Assembly (NCBI GenBank): GCA_900116485.1
Contig: FPAX01000002.1
Coordinates: 62,001 to 126,000 of the forward strand
Length of the DNA: 64,000 nt
Direction: 5' to 3'
Origin: Selenomonas sp. GACV-9
Lineage (GTDB): Bacteria > Bacillota > Negativicutes > Selenomonadales > Selenomonadaceae
Position numbers and translations under genes: made by a program. Positions 28,002 to 38,780 of this stretch are shown here, piece by piece (the stretch's first letter is position 1; each line of letters starts with the position of its first letter). The notes beneath the pieces are model-generated. The model had not been told where the DNA came from. It saw only the letters and a program-made list of their open reading frames with translations, and ran no database searches.

Positions 28002-29393
28002 CTAATAATCTCCATATATATTTTTCCCAATATCATATTTCTCTAAATCTATAGGTTTTTGTTTTATGCCTGCACCCTCAGTAGCGCTCTTGGTAAATAA
28101 TACTTTTACCGTCTGTACGATAATAGACAAATCTGTTAGAATACTACAGTTTTCGATATACATAAGATCATAAACAAGTTTGTCAAAGGCTGTCGTATTA
28201 TACTTTCCATAAACTTGCGCCATTCCTGTAATACCAGGCTTAACATTATGACGATAGGCATATTCCGGAATTTCCTTTGTGAATTGTTCTACGAAAAAAG
28301 GACGTTCCGGCCTAGGACCTACTATGCTCATATCACCTACAACCACATTCCAAATTTGGGGCAATTCATCCAATCTTACAGTTCTGAGGAATTTGCCCAG
28401 TTTTGTAATTCTTGAATCGTTTTCTTGTGCCAGCATGGGGCCTGTATATTTTTCAGCATCTACCCGCATGGTACGGAATTTGTAAACACGGAACTCTTTA
28501 CCATTTTTGCCTGTCCTTATTTGGCTGTAAAGAATCGGGCCAGGATCAAAGATCTTGATTGCCAGAGCTGTCACAGCCATAAATGGCAAGGCACAGATAA
28601 AGCCAATACCTGCTACTAAAACATCTAACAGACGTTTCAGTGTACGAACTTCCAAACTGGGATAAAGGCTTTGAGGTCTGAATACAGGAATATCATCAAT
28701 CTTGTCTAAAACAGCTCCCGCACAAAAAATCTCATAGGTGTTCGGGATAAGCATTGCCGTCTTGCCTGTTTGGTGACAGTAGTTTATAACAGCCACTTTG
28801 TAGCGATGACGTATTTCCGAACAAAGGATAATCACGTCTATGTTCTCCGACGCTCTTTTCCAGTCGCTCGCCCCCATATCCGTGCAAATATATTTCAGTT
28901 TCAAATTTAGTTGCGGCTGTAAGCGCAAACGGTTATACACATGGTCGCATTCCTCGGCAGTACCCATCAGCATTACTGTACGGCTGTTATGAATTTTTTG
29001 CTCGAAACTCCAACCTAAGTAACGCCAAGCTATGAGCATTATTCCTTGCAGAATACAACTAAAAGCTACAACACTGCGGGAATAAGAAAACTCCTGTATG
29101 AAGAAGCTTAGCGCCATTACTAAAATAAAGGTACACAGGGTTGCCACCGCTGTGCTAAGAATTATTTCAGCAAACCGCTTACACGCAATAGAGTAAAGAC
29201 CATTGATATTCAAAAGCAGACCACTGATTATCATAATTACGGGAAGCATCCCAGAATATAAATAAATGTTGTTCAGAATAAATTCACGATCTAAGACTAT
29301 ACCCGCAGCAATTATGTAGGCCATTACAATGAAGGCCACATCTCCTAGTAATAGTATTAACTTGCGGGATTTTGGGAAGTTGCGCGTACGCAC
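28002..29393 (-). CDS. Initiating polyprenyl-phosphate glycosylphosphotransferase (WbaP/WcaJ type)
   Basis: This 463-residue membrane enzyme starts glycan synthesis by transferring a sugar phosphate to undecaprenyl phosphate. Four to five helices lie in the first 150 residues, then a CoA-binding-like region, a further helix near 275, and the catalytic domain with KIFDPGPILYSQIRTGKNG, FRVYKFRTMRVDAE, LDELPQIWNV and GPRPERPFFV. GTG 29393 is chosen because AAAGGAGG lies 7 bases before it; a longer frame reaches into wzz. The gene starts 14 bases after wzz. The sugar is probably galactose or glucose 1-phosphate. Confidence 0.9.
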   Translation of the reverse strand: MRTRNFPKSRKLILLLGDVAFIVMAYIIAAGIVLDREFILNNIYLYSGMLPVIMIISGLLLNINGLYSIACKRFAEIILSTAVATLCTFILVMALSFFIQEFSYSRSVVAFSCILQGIMLIAWRYLGWSFEQKIHNSRTVMLMGTAEECDHVYNRLRLQPQLNLKLKYICTDMGASDWKRASENIDVIILCSEIRHRYKVAVINYCHQTGKTAMLIPNTYEIFCAGAVLDKIDDIPVFRPQSLYPSLEVRTLKRLLDVLVAGIGFICALPFMAVTALAIKIFDPGPILYSQIRTGKNGKEFRVYKFRTMRVDAEKYTGPMLAQENDSRITKLGKFLRTVRLDELPQIWNVVVGDMSIVGPRPERPFFVEQFTKEIPEYAYRHNVKPGITGMAQVYGKYNTTAFDKLVYDLMYIENCSILTDLSIIVQTVKVLFTKSATEGAGIKQKPIDLEKYDIGKNIYGDY

Positions 29394-29406
29394 CAATGTG
29401 CCTCCT

Positions 29407-30762
29407 TTATGCTTCTTCTCGTTTATAGCAGACCAAGCCGTAACCAAAGCTGATTAGGCATCCAATCACGAACCCAACGGCCGTAATTATTTTCTTACGA
29501 GGGCCAGCGGGCTTATCTTCATCCGGCAAATTTGCTGAATCGATTACCTGTATATCCATACTCTGCATAGCTTCCTGAATCTTATCCTGCTCACATTGTT
29601 GCACTAGGCTCATATAGATCTTCTGCTTGATTTCCGCATCACTCTTGAGCTGCAGGAATTTCATCATATCATCCGGCAGCTTGCCGATTTCCTGTTCTTT
29701 CCTTTCTTTCTGTGCCTTGATGGCAGATTCACTAGCAACTGCTGCCTCCCTCTCTGCCTCAGCCACAGCCTGATTCTGCAGTAGTGTCATCTGGGCAGCA
29801 TTAATCGTGGCTGCATTCGAGCTGACGATTGCGTTTACCTCATTTTCCAACGAATTGTGTAATTCGTTCAGCTGACGCTGTGTTGCAATCACTTCCGGAT
29901 GCTTGTCCGTTAATTTCTGTTTAAGGCCTACCAATTCCACCTCTTTGTCGACAATTGATGAACGTATACTTTGAACCGTACTATTATCATTGATGCTATA
30001 TTTACGCGTACCTGCCTTCTGCTCACCAAGTTTCTGCGTTGCCACATCATACTGCGCTTGTGACGATTTCTGCTTAACCTGCATTTCACTAATCGCTTTG
30101 TCAAAGGCCGACAGTTGCTCGAGCGCTTCTTTTGCCTGGTCATCCGGACTGTAAATCTGATGTTCTCTAGAGAATGTCGCCAATTTCTGTGCTGCATCAT
30201 CGGATTCTTTCTTTGCTGTTTCAATACGCTCATTGAGGAATTTCACGAGCAGACTCTGTGTCTGCTGGTTCATATCCGTCTGCATAGCCAGGAAGTTATC
30301 CACTACTCCCTGACTTATTTTCTGTGCCTCTTCCGGCGTACGCCCCTTAGCTATGACAGTAATCAGATTCGTTTGTTTGATATTTTTGATATCCAGATTA
30401 CTTTTCGCAAAACCAGCAGCACTCGGCTTATGTTTTTCATCCGGCCATTCCAGAGAGTCGATAACCGGCTCCAGTACATGACGAGATTTCATCAACTCTA
30501 TATAGTTAGTTGGCGAAGCAGAACCACTACCACCACCGCCAATGCTTATCCCCAGCATACTTGCCATGGAGGATAAGCCGCTGATATCTTTACCTACGCT
30601 TCTCGTCTGTACCAGTGCTGTCGACTCGTATTGTTTCGGCATGACCAACGCTGCCCCCATGGCGACAATGGTGCAACCGGCAATGATGCCTCCTACAACC
30701 TTCTTTCGCTCCAGCATGATCTGTATAAATCGCCCAAGGTCGATGCTCTCTTCGTTTTCCAT
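29407..30762 (-). CDS. wzz: Wzz/GumC-type chain-length determinant (polysaccharide co-polymerase)
   Basis: The 451-residue protein has an N-terminal cytoplasmic segment, a first membrane helix (VGGIIAGCTIVAMGAALVM, about 23-41), a long periplasmic coiled-coil region (roughly 150-370) and a second helix (IITAVGFVIGCLISFGYGL) preceded by the proline-rich PAGPRKK typical of Wzz. It sets polymer length together with the Wzy protein. No tyrosine-kinase domain is fused. It is the first gene of the polysaccharide locus. The 5' region carries paired TCTCAAAAC repeats and palindromes. Confidence 0.88.
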   Translation of the reverse strand: MENEESIDLGRFIQIMLERKKVVGGIIAGCTIVAMGAALVMPKQYESTALVQTRSVGKDISGLSSMASMLGISIGGGGSGSASPTNYIELMKSRHVLEPVIDSLEWPDEKHKPSAAGFAKSNLDIKNIKQTNLITVIAKGRTPEEAQKISQGVVDNFLAMQTDMNQQTQSLLVKFLNERIETAKKESDDAAQKLATFSREHQIYSPDDQAKEALEQLSAFDKAISEMQVKQKSSQAQYDVATQKLGEQKAGTRKYSINDNSTVQSIRSSIVDKEVELVGLKQKLTDKHPEVIATQRQLNELHNSLENEVNAIVSSNAATINAAQMTLLQNQAVAEAEREAAVASESAIKAQKERKEQEIGKLPDDMMKFLQLKSDAEIKQKIYMSLVQQCEQDKIQEAMQSMDIQVIDSANLPDEDKPAGPRKKIITAVGFVIGCLISFGYGLVCYKREEA

Positions 30763-30860
30763 ATTGTAGTAACGCTCCTTTATTCGTCGTGTATTTCGTG
30801 ACTAAATTTTCCGTGCAACTATTATCAAAAAGTGTACTTATTGATAATGCACGAAAAATG

Positions 30861-30889
30861 TCTCAAAACTTGTCGTATATTCTCAAAAC
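30861..30889. repeat. Two TCTCAAAAC direct repeats, 20 bases apart, upstream of wzz
   Basis: TCTCAAAAC occurs at 30861-30869 and 30881-30889, exactly 20 bases (about two helical turns) apart. TCTCAAAA recurs at 30970-30977 inside the palindrome. Such phasing is usual for tandem activator sites. No regulator is identified. Confidence 0.45.
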
Positions 30890-30921
30890 CTTCATCTAGA
30901 CACGTAAAATAGGCAAAAAAA

Positions 30922-30950
30922 TAGACATCCACAACGCCATTTGTTATAAT
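30922..30950 (+). promoter_or_regulatory. Promoter divergent from wzz, reading into a hairpin cluster
   Basis: TAGACA (30922-30927) and TATAAT (30945-30950) are separated by 17 bases on the plus strand. Transcription would begin near 30957 and pass through three hairpins before the terminator at 31103-31134. Confidence 0.55.
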
Positions 30951-30956
30951 GGAGGT

Positions 30957-31136
30957 TGTGAATGCGCTGTCTCAAAAAGTACACTTTTTGAGACAGCGCA
31001 TCATTTATGCAATCAATAGCATTACACGCAAAAAGAGCATGGACACACTGCTTTGTGTTTCCATGCTCTTTCTTGTTGTCGTGTTATTTTAGGCATAAAA
31101 ATAGCCCGCTGTATCAATTGATACAACGGGCTTTAT
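30957..31136 (+). ncRNA. Candidate small RNA with three stem-loops
   Basis: A promoter at 30922-30950 points into about 180 bases that contain three strong hairpins and little else. Arms are 30963-30980/30983-31000 (18 perfect pairs), 31032-31043/31060-31071 with an inner CACA/TGTG extension, and 31103-31117/31118-31132 (one mismatch). The last is followed by TTTATCTT. A weak alternative is a 44-residue frame from GTG 30958 with a hydrophobic end, but its ribosome site is only 2 bases away. The last two hairpins may instead serve as terminators for the tRNA on the other strand. Confidence 0.35.
31103..31134. terminator. Bidirectional terminator downstream of tRNA-Leu
   Basis: AGCCCG-C-TGTATCAA pairs with TTGATACA-A-CGGGCT with one mismatch. 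On the minus strand it is followed by ATTTTTA and would end the tRNA transcript. On the plus strand TTTATCTT follows. Confidence 0.75.
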
Positions 31137-31143
31137 CTTCAAG

Positions 31144-31228
31144 TGGTGCGGATGACAGGGGTCGAACCTGCACGTCGTGAGACACTGGATCCTAAGTCCA
31201 GCGCGTCTGCCAGTTCCGCCACATCCGC
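31144..31228 (-). tRNA. tRNA-Leu (anticodon UAG)
   Basis: An 85-base cloverleaf is visible on the minus strand: acceptor GCGGATG pairs with CATCCGC, followed by encoded CCA. The anticodon arm is CTGGA-CTTAGGA-TCCAG, giving anticodon TAG. The T arm holds GGTTCGACCC. A long variable arm (TGTCTCACGACGTG) is as expected for tRNA-Leu. Confidence 0.97.
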
Positions 31229-31274
31229 AGGAACTTAAGTATTATATCATGTTTTTCATTAGTCTGTCAATTCA

Positions 31275-32435
31275 TCATGCCCGTACCAACAGTGGCTCAA
31301 AAAGGTCTACGAGCCAGGAGCCGAAACTGAACCCCTTGTCTACCTTGCCGACTGTCATGTCGACGCTGCCAATCTGCTCGCCGTCATACTTGATGATGGC
31401 CTTGCCGACTACGTCGCCATTCTTATGGGGAGCGGTGATGACTTTTGGCAGGTCATAGGCGACGGTGTAGTGCGTTGCATCCTCGCCGTTCAGCAATGGA
31501 TAGTTGATGTCGCTGGCCAGATAGACATCGGTTGTCGCCTGTTTGGCGCCCTTTACCCAGACGCGGCGATGGACGCGCTCTTTCGAGAGGCCTTTGACCA
31601 TCTTCACATGGTCAAAGCCATAGTCAAGGATAGCCTGCGCGTCGGTAAAGCGGTCTTCCATCGTCGGTGTCTGCATGAGCACGACGATGAGTTCCACGCC
31701 GTTACGCTTGGCCGATGCGGCCAGGCAGCCACCGGCCGCCTGGGTCCAGCCTGTTTTGATGCCGGTCATGCCCTCGTATTTGCCGAGCAGTTTATTGGTA
31801 TTTTCCACTGGCAGATAGTGATTGGCCGGAAAGGCCCACTGGATCTTATCATGCTTCTGCCGCACAATCTCGCGGAATTTTGGATTTTCCATCGCATAAC
31901 GGGCCAGTCTCGCAATATCCCTAGGCGTCGAGTAATGGTCAGGATTGGTCAGGCCGTTGGGATTGGCAAAATGCGTATCATTCATGCCCAGCTCCCGGGC
32001 CTTCGCATTCATGCGTTTGGCAAAGTCTGCCACGTTGCCATCGATCTGCTCGGCTACGGCCACAGCCGCGCCATTATCTGAGACCATCAGCATGCCCGTC
32101 AGCAGCTCGTCAGCCGTCAGCCGTTGTCCGGCCTTGATGCCCAGTGGGCAGTCCTCGGTTTCTGCCGCCGTCGGCGAAATGAAAACCTCCGCATGGGGAC
32201 CGATGTTTTCTAAGCCCAGGATGCCTGTCATGATCTTTGTCGTGCTGGCCGGATAGTGGCGCTCATCGGCATTTTTCTCCCAGATGACGCGGCCCGTCGA
32301 TGCCTCGATGAGGATTGCCGCCTTGGCCTTGATCTGCGGTTCCTGTCCGCCGTCTTCGGCTCCAGTCACAGGCATCTGTATGATAAGCAGGCATACCAGT
32401 AAGATGCCCGCCATGATTCCCTTGGAAAATCTCAA
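31275..32435 (-). CDS. D-alanyl-D-alanine carboxypeptidase (penicillin-binding protein 5 type)
   Basis: The 386-residue S11 peptidase trims the terminal D-alanine from peptidoglycan stem peptides in the periplasm. A signal peptide (GIMAGILLVCLLIIQMPVTG) precedes the mature enzyme. The three active-site motifs are ASTTKIM (SxxK, near 63), SDNGAA (SxN, near 119) and GIKTGWT (KTG, near 226), followed by the PBP5 C-terminal domain and an amphipathic tail (FGSWLVDLFEPLLVRA) that anchors to the membrane. The start appears to be TTG 32435 with GGGAGG 12 bases before. tRNA-Leu follows. Confidence 0.92.
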   Translation of the reverse strand: MRFSKGIMAGILLVCLLIIQMPVTGAEDGGQEPQIKAKAAILIEASTGRVIWEKNADERHYPASTTKIMTGILGLENIGPHAEVFISPTAAETEDCPLGIKAGQRLTADELLTGMLMVSDNGAAVAVAEQIDGNVADFAKRMNAKARELGMNDTHFANPNGLTNPDHYSTPRDIARLARYAMENPKFREIVRQKHDKIQWAFPANHYLPVENTNKLLGKYEGMTGIKTGWTQAAGGCLAASAKRNGVELIVVLMQTPTMEDRFTDAQAILDYGFDHVKMVKGLSKERVHRRVWVKGAKQATTDVYLASDINYPLLNGEDATHYTVAYDLPKVITAPHKNGDVVGKAIIKYDGEQIGSVDMTVGKVDKGFSFGSWLVDLFEPLLVRA

Positions 32436-32454
32436 AATCTTGCTAAACCTCCCA

Positions 32455-32488
32455 TAAAAAACAGAGCCCTTCCAAATTGAAAGGCTCT
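32455..32488 (-). terminator. Terminator of the ctsR-radA operon
   Basis: On the minus strand AGAGCC-TTTC and GGAA-GGGCTCT form a stem around AATTT, followed by GTTTTTT. It lies between radA and the carboxypeptidase gene. Confidence 0.75.
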
Positions 32489-32528
32489 ATTATTATAGCA
32501 CTTTATGCCGCAATATGCATCTGACCGG

Positions 32529-33908
32529 TCAATCTTTCGGCATGGCCAGCCGCAATGCATCGCTGATGGTCTCGGCCCCATAGAGATGGATGCCGTCGAC
32601 CTCACGCGCCAGCTGCCGGTAGTTCTTCATCGGCAGCACCACATGCTCAAAGCCGAGCCGCTTGGCCTCGTTGATGCGGATGTCAGCCTGGCCGACGGCG
32701 CGCACCTCGCCTGAGAGTCCCACCTCGCCAAAGACGATGGTCTTGGGACGCAGCAGGCGGTTGGCGAAGCTGGAAGCCATCGCCACGCAGATGCCGAGGT
32801 CGGCTGCCGGTTCATCGATGCGGATGCCACCGGCTACCTTGACATAGACATCGCAGGCACCAATCTGCAGGTGCACACGCTTTTCGAGCACGGCCAGCAG
32901 CAGCTGGATGCGCTTGATGTCGACGGAGTCAGCCGTGCGGCGCGGCGGCACATAGGGCGTCGGTGCGACCAGGGCCTGCAGCTCGACGAGCAAGGGCCGC
33001 GTGCCCTCGACAGTCGGGATGATGACCGTACCGCTGTCGCCGACACGGTCAGACAGGAAGAGCTTGGACGCGTCAGGCACATCGACGAGTCCCACCTCGC
33101 GCATCTCGAAAAGCCCCAGCTCATTCGTGCTGCCAAAGCGGTTCTTGACAGCCCGCAGCACGCGGTACTCGGCATTGCGCTCGCCCTCGAAGTACAGCAC
33201 CGTATCGACGATATGCTCAAGAACCCGCGGGCCAGCCAGATTGCCCTCCTTAGTCACATGACCGATGACGAATGCGGCAATGCCGTTCGTCTTGGCAATC
33301 CGCAGGAGGTCTACGGAGCACTCGCGCACCTGCGAGACACTGCCCGGCGCGCTCTGCACATCGGGCTTGAAGATGGTCTGGATCGAGTCGATGACCAACA
33401 GGTCAGGCTTGATATTTGCCACATGGGCCTCAATCGTCTCGAGATTCGTCTCACTGACAACATAGAGGGTATCCGCGATGGCCTTGAGCCGGTCGGCACG
33501 CATGCGCACCTGCCGGGTGCTTTCCTCGCCAGTCACGTAAAGCACCCGGTGGCCGCCCCGCGCTACATCGGCGCAGACCTTGAGCGTGAGGCTCGACTTG
33601 CCGACGCCGGGATCGCCGACTATCAGCACCATCGAGCCTGGAATCACGCCACCGCCGAGCACACGGTCAAGTTCGCCCGAGCCCGTCGCAAATCGCGGCA
33701 GGTCCTCAACCTGCACCTCGGCAATCGGCTGCGGCTTTACGGCATCCGATAATCCCAGCCGCAGGCCGCCGCCCCCAGCAGGTTCGGGCGTTATGGTCTC
33801 CTCGACCATCGTATTCCAGGCACCGCAGCCGGGGCAGCGGCCCAGCCACTTAGGGGCATCATAGCCGCATTCCTGGCAGACATAGACAGTTTTCTTTTTC
33901 TTTGCCAT
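32529..33908 (-). CDS. radA: DNA repair protein RadA/Sms
   Basis: The 459-residue RecA-like ATPase promotes branch migration and processing of recombination intermediates. It has an N-terminal four-cysteine zinc finger (CQECGYDAPKWLGRCPGCGAWN), a Walker A GDPGVGKSSL near 100, Walker B LLVIDSIQT, the RadA signature KNRFGSTNELGLFEM near 255 and a Lon-protease-like C-terminal domain. It is the last gene of the ctsR operon, a common Firmicute order, after a 42-codon frame. Confidence 0.96.
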   Translation of the reverse strand: MAKKKKTVYVCQECGYDAPKWLGRCPGCGAWNTMVEETITPEPAGGGGLRLGLSDAVKPQPIAEVQVEDLPRFATGSGELDRVLGGGVIPGSMVLIVGDPGVGKSSLTLKVCADVARGGHRVLYVTGEESTRQVRMRADRLKAIADTLYVVSETNLETIEAHVANIKPDLLVIDSIQTIFKPDVQSAPGSVSQVRECSVDLLRIAKTNGIAAFVIGHVTKEGNLAGPRVLEHIVDTVLYFEGERNAEYRVLRAVKNRFGSTNELGLFEMREVGLVDVPDASKLFLSDRVGDSGTVIIPTVEGTRPLLVELQALVAPTPYVPPRRTADSVDIKRIQLLLAVLEKRVHLQIGACDVYVKVAGGIRIDEPAADLGICVAMASSFANRLLRPKTIVFGEVGLSGEVRAVGQADIRINEAKRLGFEHVVLPMKNYRQLAREVDGIHLYGAETISDALRLAMPKD

Positions 33909-33909
33909 A

Positions 33910-34030
33910 TTATTTCCCTATCCTTTTGAGCAGACGGATTGTCCAGCGTCCGAGCCAGACAATCGACCAGAGCAGATTCGCGAAGAAATCCAGGATCCTG
34001 CCGCTACGGCTCTCTGGAGCCAATCTGTTC

Positions 34031-34038
<8 letters not shown>
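33910..34038 (-). CDS. Small cationic hydrophobic protein between clpC and radA
   Basis: A 42-codon frame fills the clpC-radA gap exactly. Its ATG (34038) overlaps the clpC stop by 8 bases and its TAA ends two bases before the radA ATG, so coupled translation is plausible. The sequence is basic at the ends (MPKNRLAPESRSGR and RLLKRIGK) with a hydrophobic, tryptophan-rich middle (ILDFFANLLWSIVWLGRW). This suggests one membrane helix or an amphipathic membrane-binding helix. I do not recognise a family. Confidence 0.55.
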
Positions 34039-36516
<2,478 letters not shown>

Positions 36517-36520
<4 letters not shown>

Positions 36521-37605
36521 GGATGTTCCTCCGCGCTCACGCGATGGTCCAGCAACGCTTGCCGCGTCTTGCGGGCCCTGAGCCGGTCAATCTCATTCTT
36601 GGACATATTCGCATTCTCGGCCAGATTCTGCAGATAGCTCTTGCGGCTGGCCAGCAGGATATCGGCATAACAATCAGCCGTAACCTCACTGATGAGCTTT
36701 AGATCGATGCCGAGGCGAACCTTCGAGAGCAGCTCCATCGTTTCCTTCTCGGACAGCAGCCGCGCGTAGGCCAGTGTGCCATAGGCGCGCCATACCTCGT
36801 CTTCGAGCTGTTCCTTGCGATAGAGAGCCAGGGCCTTGCGGGCCCGGCGTTCATGGGCGACGATTTCCGTCACGGCACTCTTGAGGTTCTCAATGAGCTC
36901 CTCCTCCGAAAAGCCCAGCGTCAGCTGGTTGGAAATCTGGAACAGGCAGCCAATCGGCTCCTTCGCATCGCCGTAGAGGGCGCGGACAGCGAGCCCCAGC
37001 TGCGGCGAGATGTTGATGATGCTGCCGACATTGCGCGTGAACACGAGTCCTGGCAGATGCAGCAGCACCGAGGCCCGCAGGCCTGTGCCGAGATTCGTCG
37101 GGCACGACGTCAGATAGCCCATCTTTTCATCAAAGGCAATATCGAGCTTGGACTCGATGAGATCATCGAGCGTCGAAGCTGTACTCATCGGCAGGTCAAG
37201 ATTGAGCCCCGGCGCCCAGCACTGGATGCGCAAATGATCCTCTTCGTTGACCATAATGCTGATGCAGCGGTCATACGACACATAAGCCGCCCGATGCTGG
37301 GGATTCTTGACGAGATTCTCCGTAATCAGCTGCTTTTCAATCAAGACTTCACGCTGTACTGTCGACAACCGTTCGACATCGACACGGTCAAACGACATGC
37401 CCATCGATTTCTCGAGTTCCGGCAAAACACCATCCGTCGCTACGAGCACTTTTGCCAGCTGATTGAAGTCAGCCCGATTCGGGAACGGCTCGCCGCGCAG
37501 ATTGCGGGCCAAGCGGATGCGGCTTGCGATGACGACATCGCTGTCCGTACCGCCACTTTTGAGCCAGGTGAGATCCTTATCCCGCAGCAATTCATTGATT
37601 GCCAT
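36517..37605 (-). CDS. mcsB: Protein arginine kinase McsB
   Basis: McsB (362 residues) phosphorylates arginine residues, marking proteins (including CtsR) for ClpC-ClpP degradation. It has the phosphagen-kinase catalytic fold: ASRIRLARNLRG near 27, the VNEEDHLRIQ flap near 119 and the RASVLLHLPGLV region near 178. It overlaps mcsA by 14 bases and clpC by 4, so the genes are translated together. Confidence 0.95.
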
Positions 37606-38143
37606 CAGCCACGCCCCCTTCCTTGCTTAAAAGCTGAGCCTCAAGGGCCCTTATCTTATCACGCAGCTCCGCTGCCTTCTCATATTCTTCCTGGGCCACA
37701 CTATCCTGCAGCTTTTGGCGCAGCATGCCAATCTCATGCTTGAGCTCGAGAGTGCCCCCCGTACGGTGCGGAATCTTGCCGCGGTGCAGGCTCGAGCCAT
37801 GAATGCGGCGCAGCAGCGGCTCCAGCTGCTGCCGGAAAGTCTGGTAGCAGTCCGCACAGCCGATCTTGCCCGACTGCTGGAAGTCATGATAGCTCATGCC
37901 GCAGCTCGGGCAGACGAGCTCATGCTGCCCGGTCTGGCGCAGTTCCTCCTTATCCGCGTGGTTGCTGAAGATTCCCTTAAGGAAATCATCCATCGATACA
38001 TTGCGCGGATGGTGCTCAGTCGCCATGAATTCGCCATAGGCTGCCGCACACTTCTCGCAAAGATTCTTCTCTACCCGCCCATCGGGGCCAATCTGGGTAA
38101 TATGAACGACCGCCTCATTGCGGCCGCAATCGTCACATAACAT
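37592..38143 (-). CDS. mcsA: McsA, activator of McsB
   Basis: McsA (183 residues) is a zinc-binding adaptor that stimulates McsB kinase. Four CxxC pairs are visible (CDDCGRNE, CEKCAAAY, CPSCGMSY, CADCYQTF). A C-terminal UVR motif (EEYEKAAELRDKIRALEAQL) resembles the segment used by UvrB and ClpC. It lies 35 bases after ctsR. Confidence 0.94.
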   Translation of the reverse strand: MLCDDCGRNEAVVHITQIGPDGRVEKNLCEKCAAAYGEFMATEHHPRNVSMDDFLKGIFSNHADKEELRQTGQHELVCPSCGMSYHDFQQSGKIGCADCYQTFRQQLEPLLRRIHGSSLHRGKIPHRTGGTLELKHEIGMLRQKLQDSVAQEEYEKAAELRDKIRALEAQLLSKEGGVADGNQ

Positions 38144-38178
38144 CCGTTTCTCCTCCTTTGCAAAAATGCTCCGACCTG

Positions 38179-38631
38179 CTACGAGAAATTTTCCAGTGTC
38201 AGCAGCATAGACTTCAACAGATGCACACGTTCCTCATCCGTACATGTCGGCGACTCGAACACCGATACCACGACCTGCATCACGAGAGCTGCCTCACGAT
38301 TCGTTATCATCTGATGCTGCAGCAGATAATGCACCATGGACTGTACCATCGGCAATTCCGTGTCCTTATCTATCTTGTCGAGCATGTCCTGATAGACCAT
38401 ATTGCGCGTCGGCACTTGCACGATGCGGATAAAGCCGCCAAGACCACGGCGGGATTCGACCACAAAGCCCTTGTCCTGGGTGAACCGCGTCGACAGCACA
38501 TAGCTGATCTGGGAAGGCGCACAGGAGATCTCATCGGCAATGTCCGTACGCCGCAGCTCCACCTTGCCATCCTGCTGTGCCGCCAGCTGGCGCAGGATAT
38601 AGGCCTCAATCAAATCTGCGATATTGCTCAC
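38179..38631 (-). CDS. ctsR: CtsR heat-shock repressor
   Basis: CtsR (150 residues) represses class III heat-shock genes (clp family) and is inactivated by heat and by McsB. The winged helix-turn-helix near residues 25-50 (VELRRTDIADEISCAPSQIS) is followed by the glycine-rich wing ESRRGLGGFIRI, a CtsR hallmark. I chose GTG 38631, since the family begins here with xNIADLIE and AAGG lies 8 bases upstream. The operator-like site upstream fits autoregulation. Confidence 0.95.
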   Translation of the reverse strand: MSNIADLIEAYILRQLAAQQDGKVELRRTDIADEISCAPSQISYVLSTRFTQDKGFVVESRRGLGGFIRIVQVPTRNMVYQDMLDKIDKDTELPMVQSMVHYLLQHQMITNREAALVMQVVVSVFESPTCTDEERVHLLKSMLLTLENFS

Positions 38632-38651
38632 AATAATCACCTTCTATTTAA

Positions 38652-38685
38652 ATTGACCATTTGACTTTTATCTCACTCTATTATA
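38652..38685 (-). promoter_or_regulatory. ctsR promoter and CtsR-like operator
   Basis: TATAAT lies at 38685-38680. Downstream, AAGTCAAATGGTCAAT (38667-38652) contains two direct CtsR-type half-sites (AGTCAAA, GGTCAAt). The known site separates the heptads by 3 bases; here only 1 separates them. GGCGTTATAATAGAGT around the -10 is identical to the uvrB promoter. Confidence 0.6.
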
Positions 38686-38720
38686 ACGCCTTTGCGCCGA
38701 TTTTGCTACTGGGAAAATCG

Positions 38721-38764
38721 GGCAACGAAAAAGGAGCTGGTCTAGCAGCTCCTTTTTCGTTGCC
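38721..38764. terminator. Strong bidirectional terminator downstream of the zinc-binding protein gene
   Basis: Arms of 19 perfect pairs, 38721-38739 and 38746-38764, enclose a 6-base loop. The stem contains AAAAAGG/CCTTTTT runs, so it can stop transcription in both directions. Confidence 0.85.
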
Positions 38765-38780
38765 CCCAGAGGGGAAGGCT

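Noticed and set aside
30963..31000. The 18-base perfect palindrome as an insertion-sequence end
   Set aside because: There is no transposase, no target duplication and no second copy as a terminal repeat. It sits behind a promoter, so a hairpin in RNA is more likely.
30958..31092. A 44-residue membrane peptide frame from GTG 30958
   Set aside because: Its GGAGG is only two bases from the GTG, the predicted transcript starts at the same place, and hairpin arms impose the sequence. RNA function is favoured.
32520..32531. TGACCGGTCA near the radA stop as a copy of the uvrC operator
   Set aside because: It covers the end of radA, lies before no promoter and has only 10 of the 16 palindromic bases. 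Probably chance.
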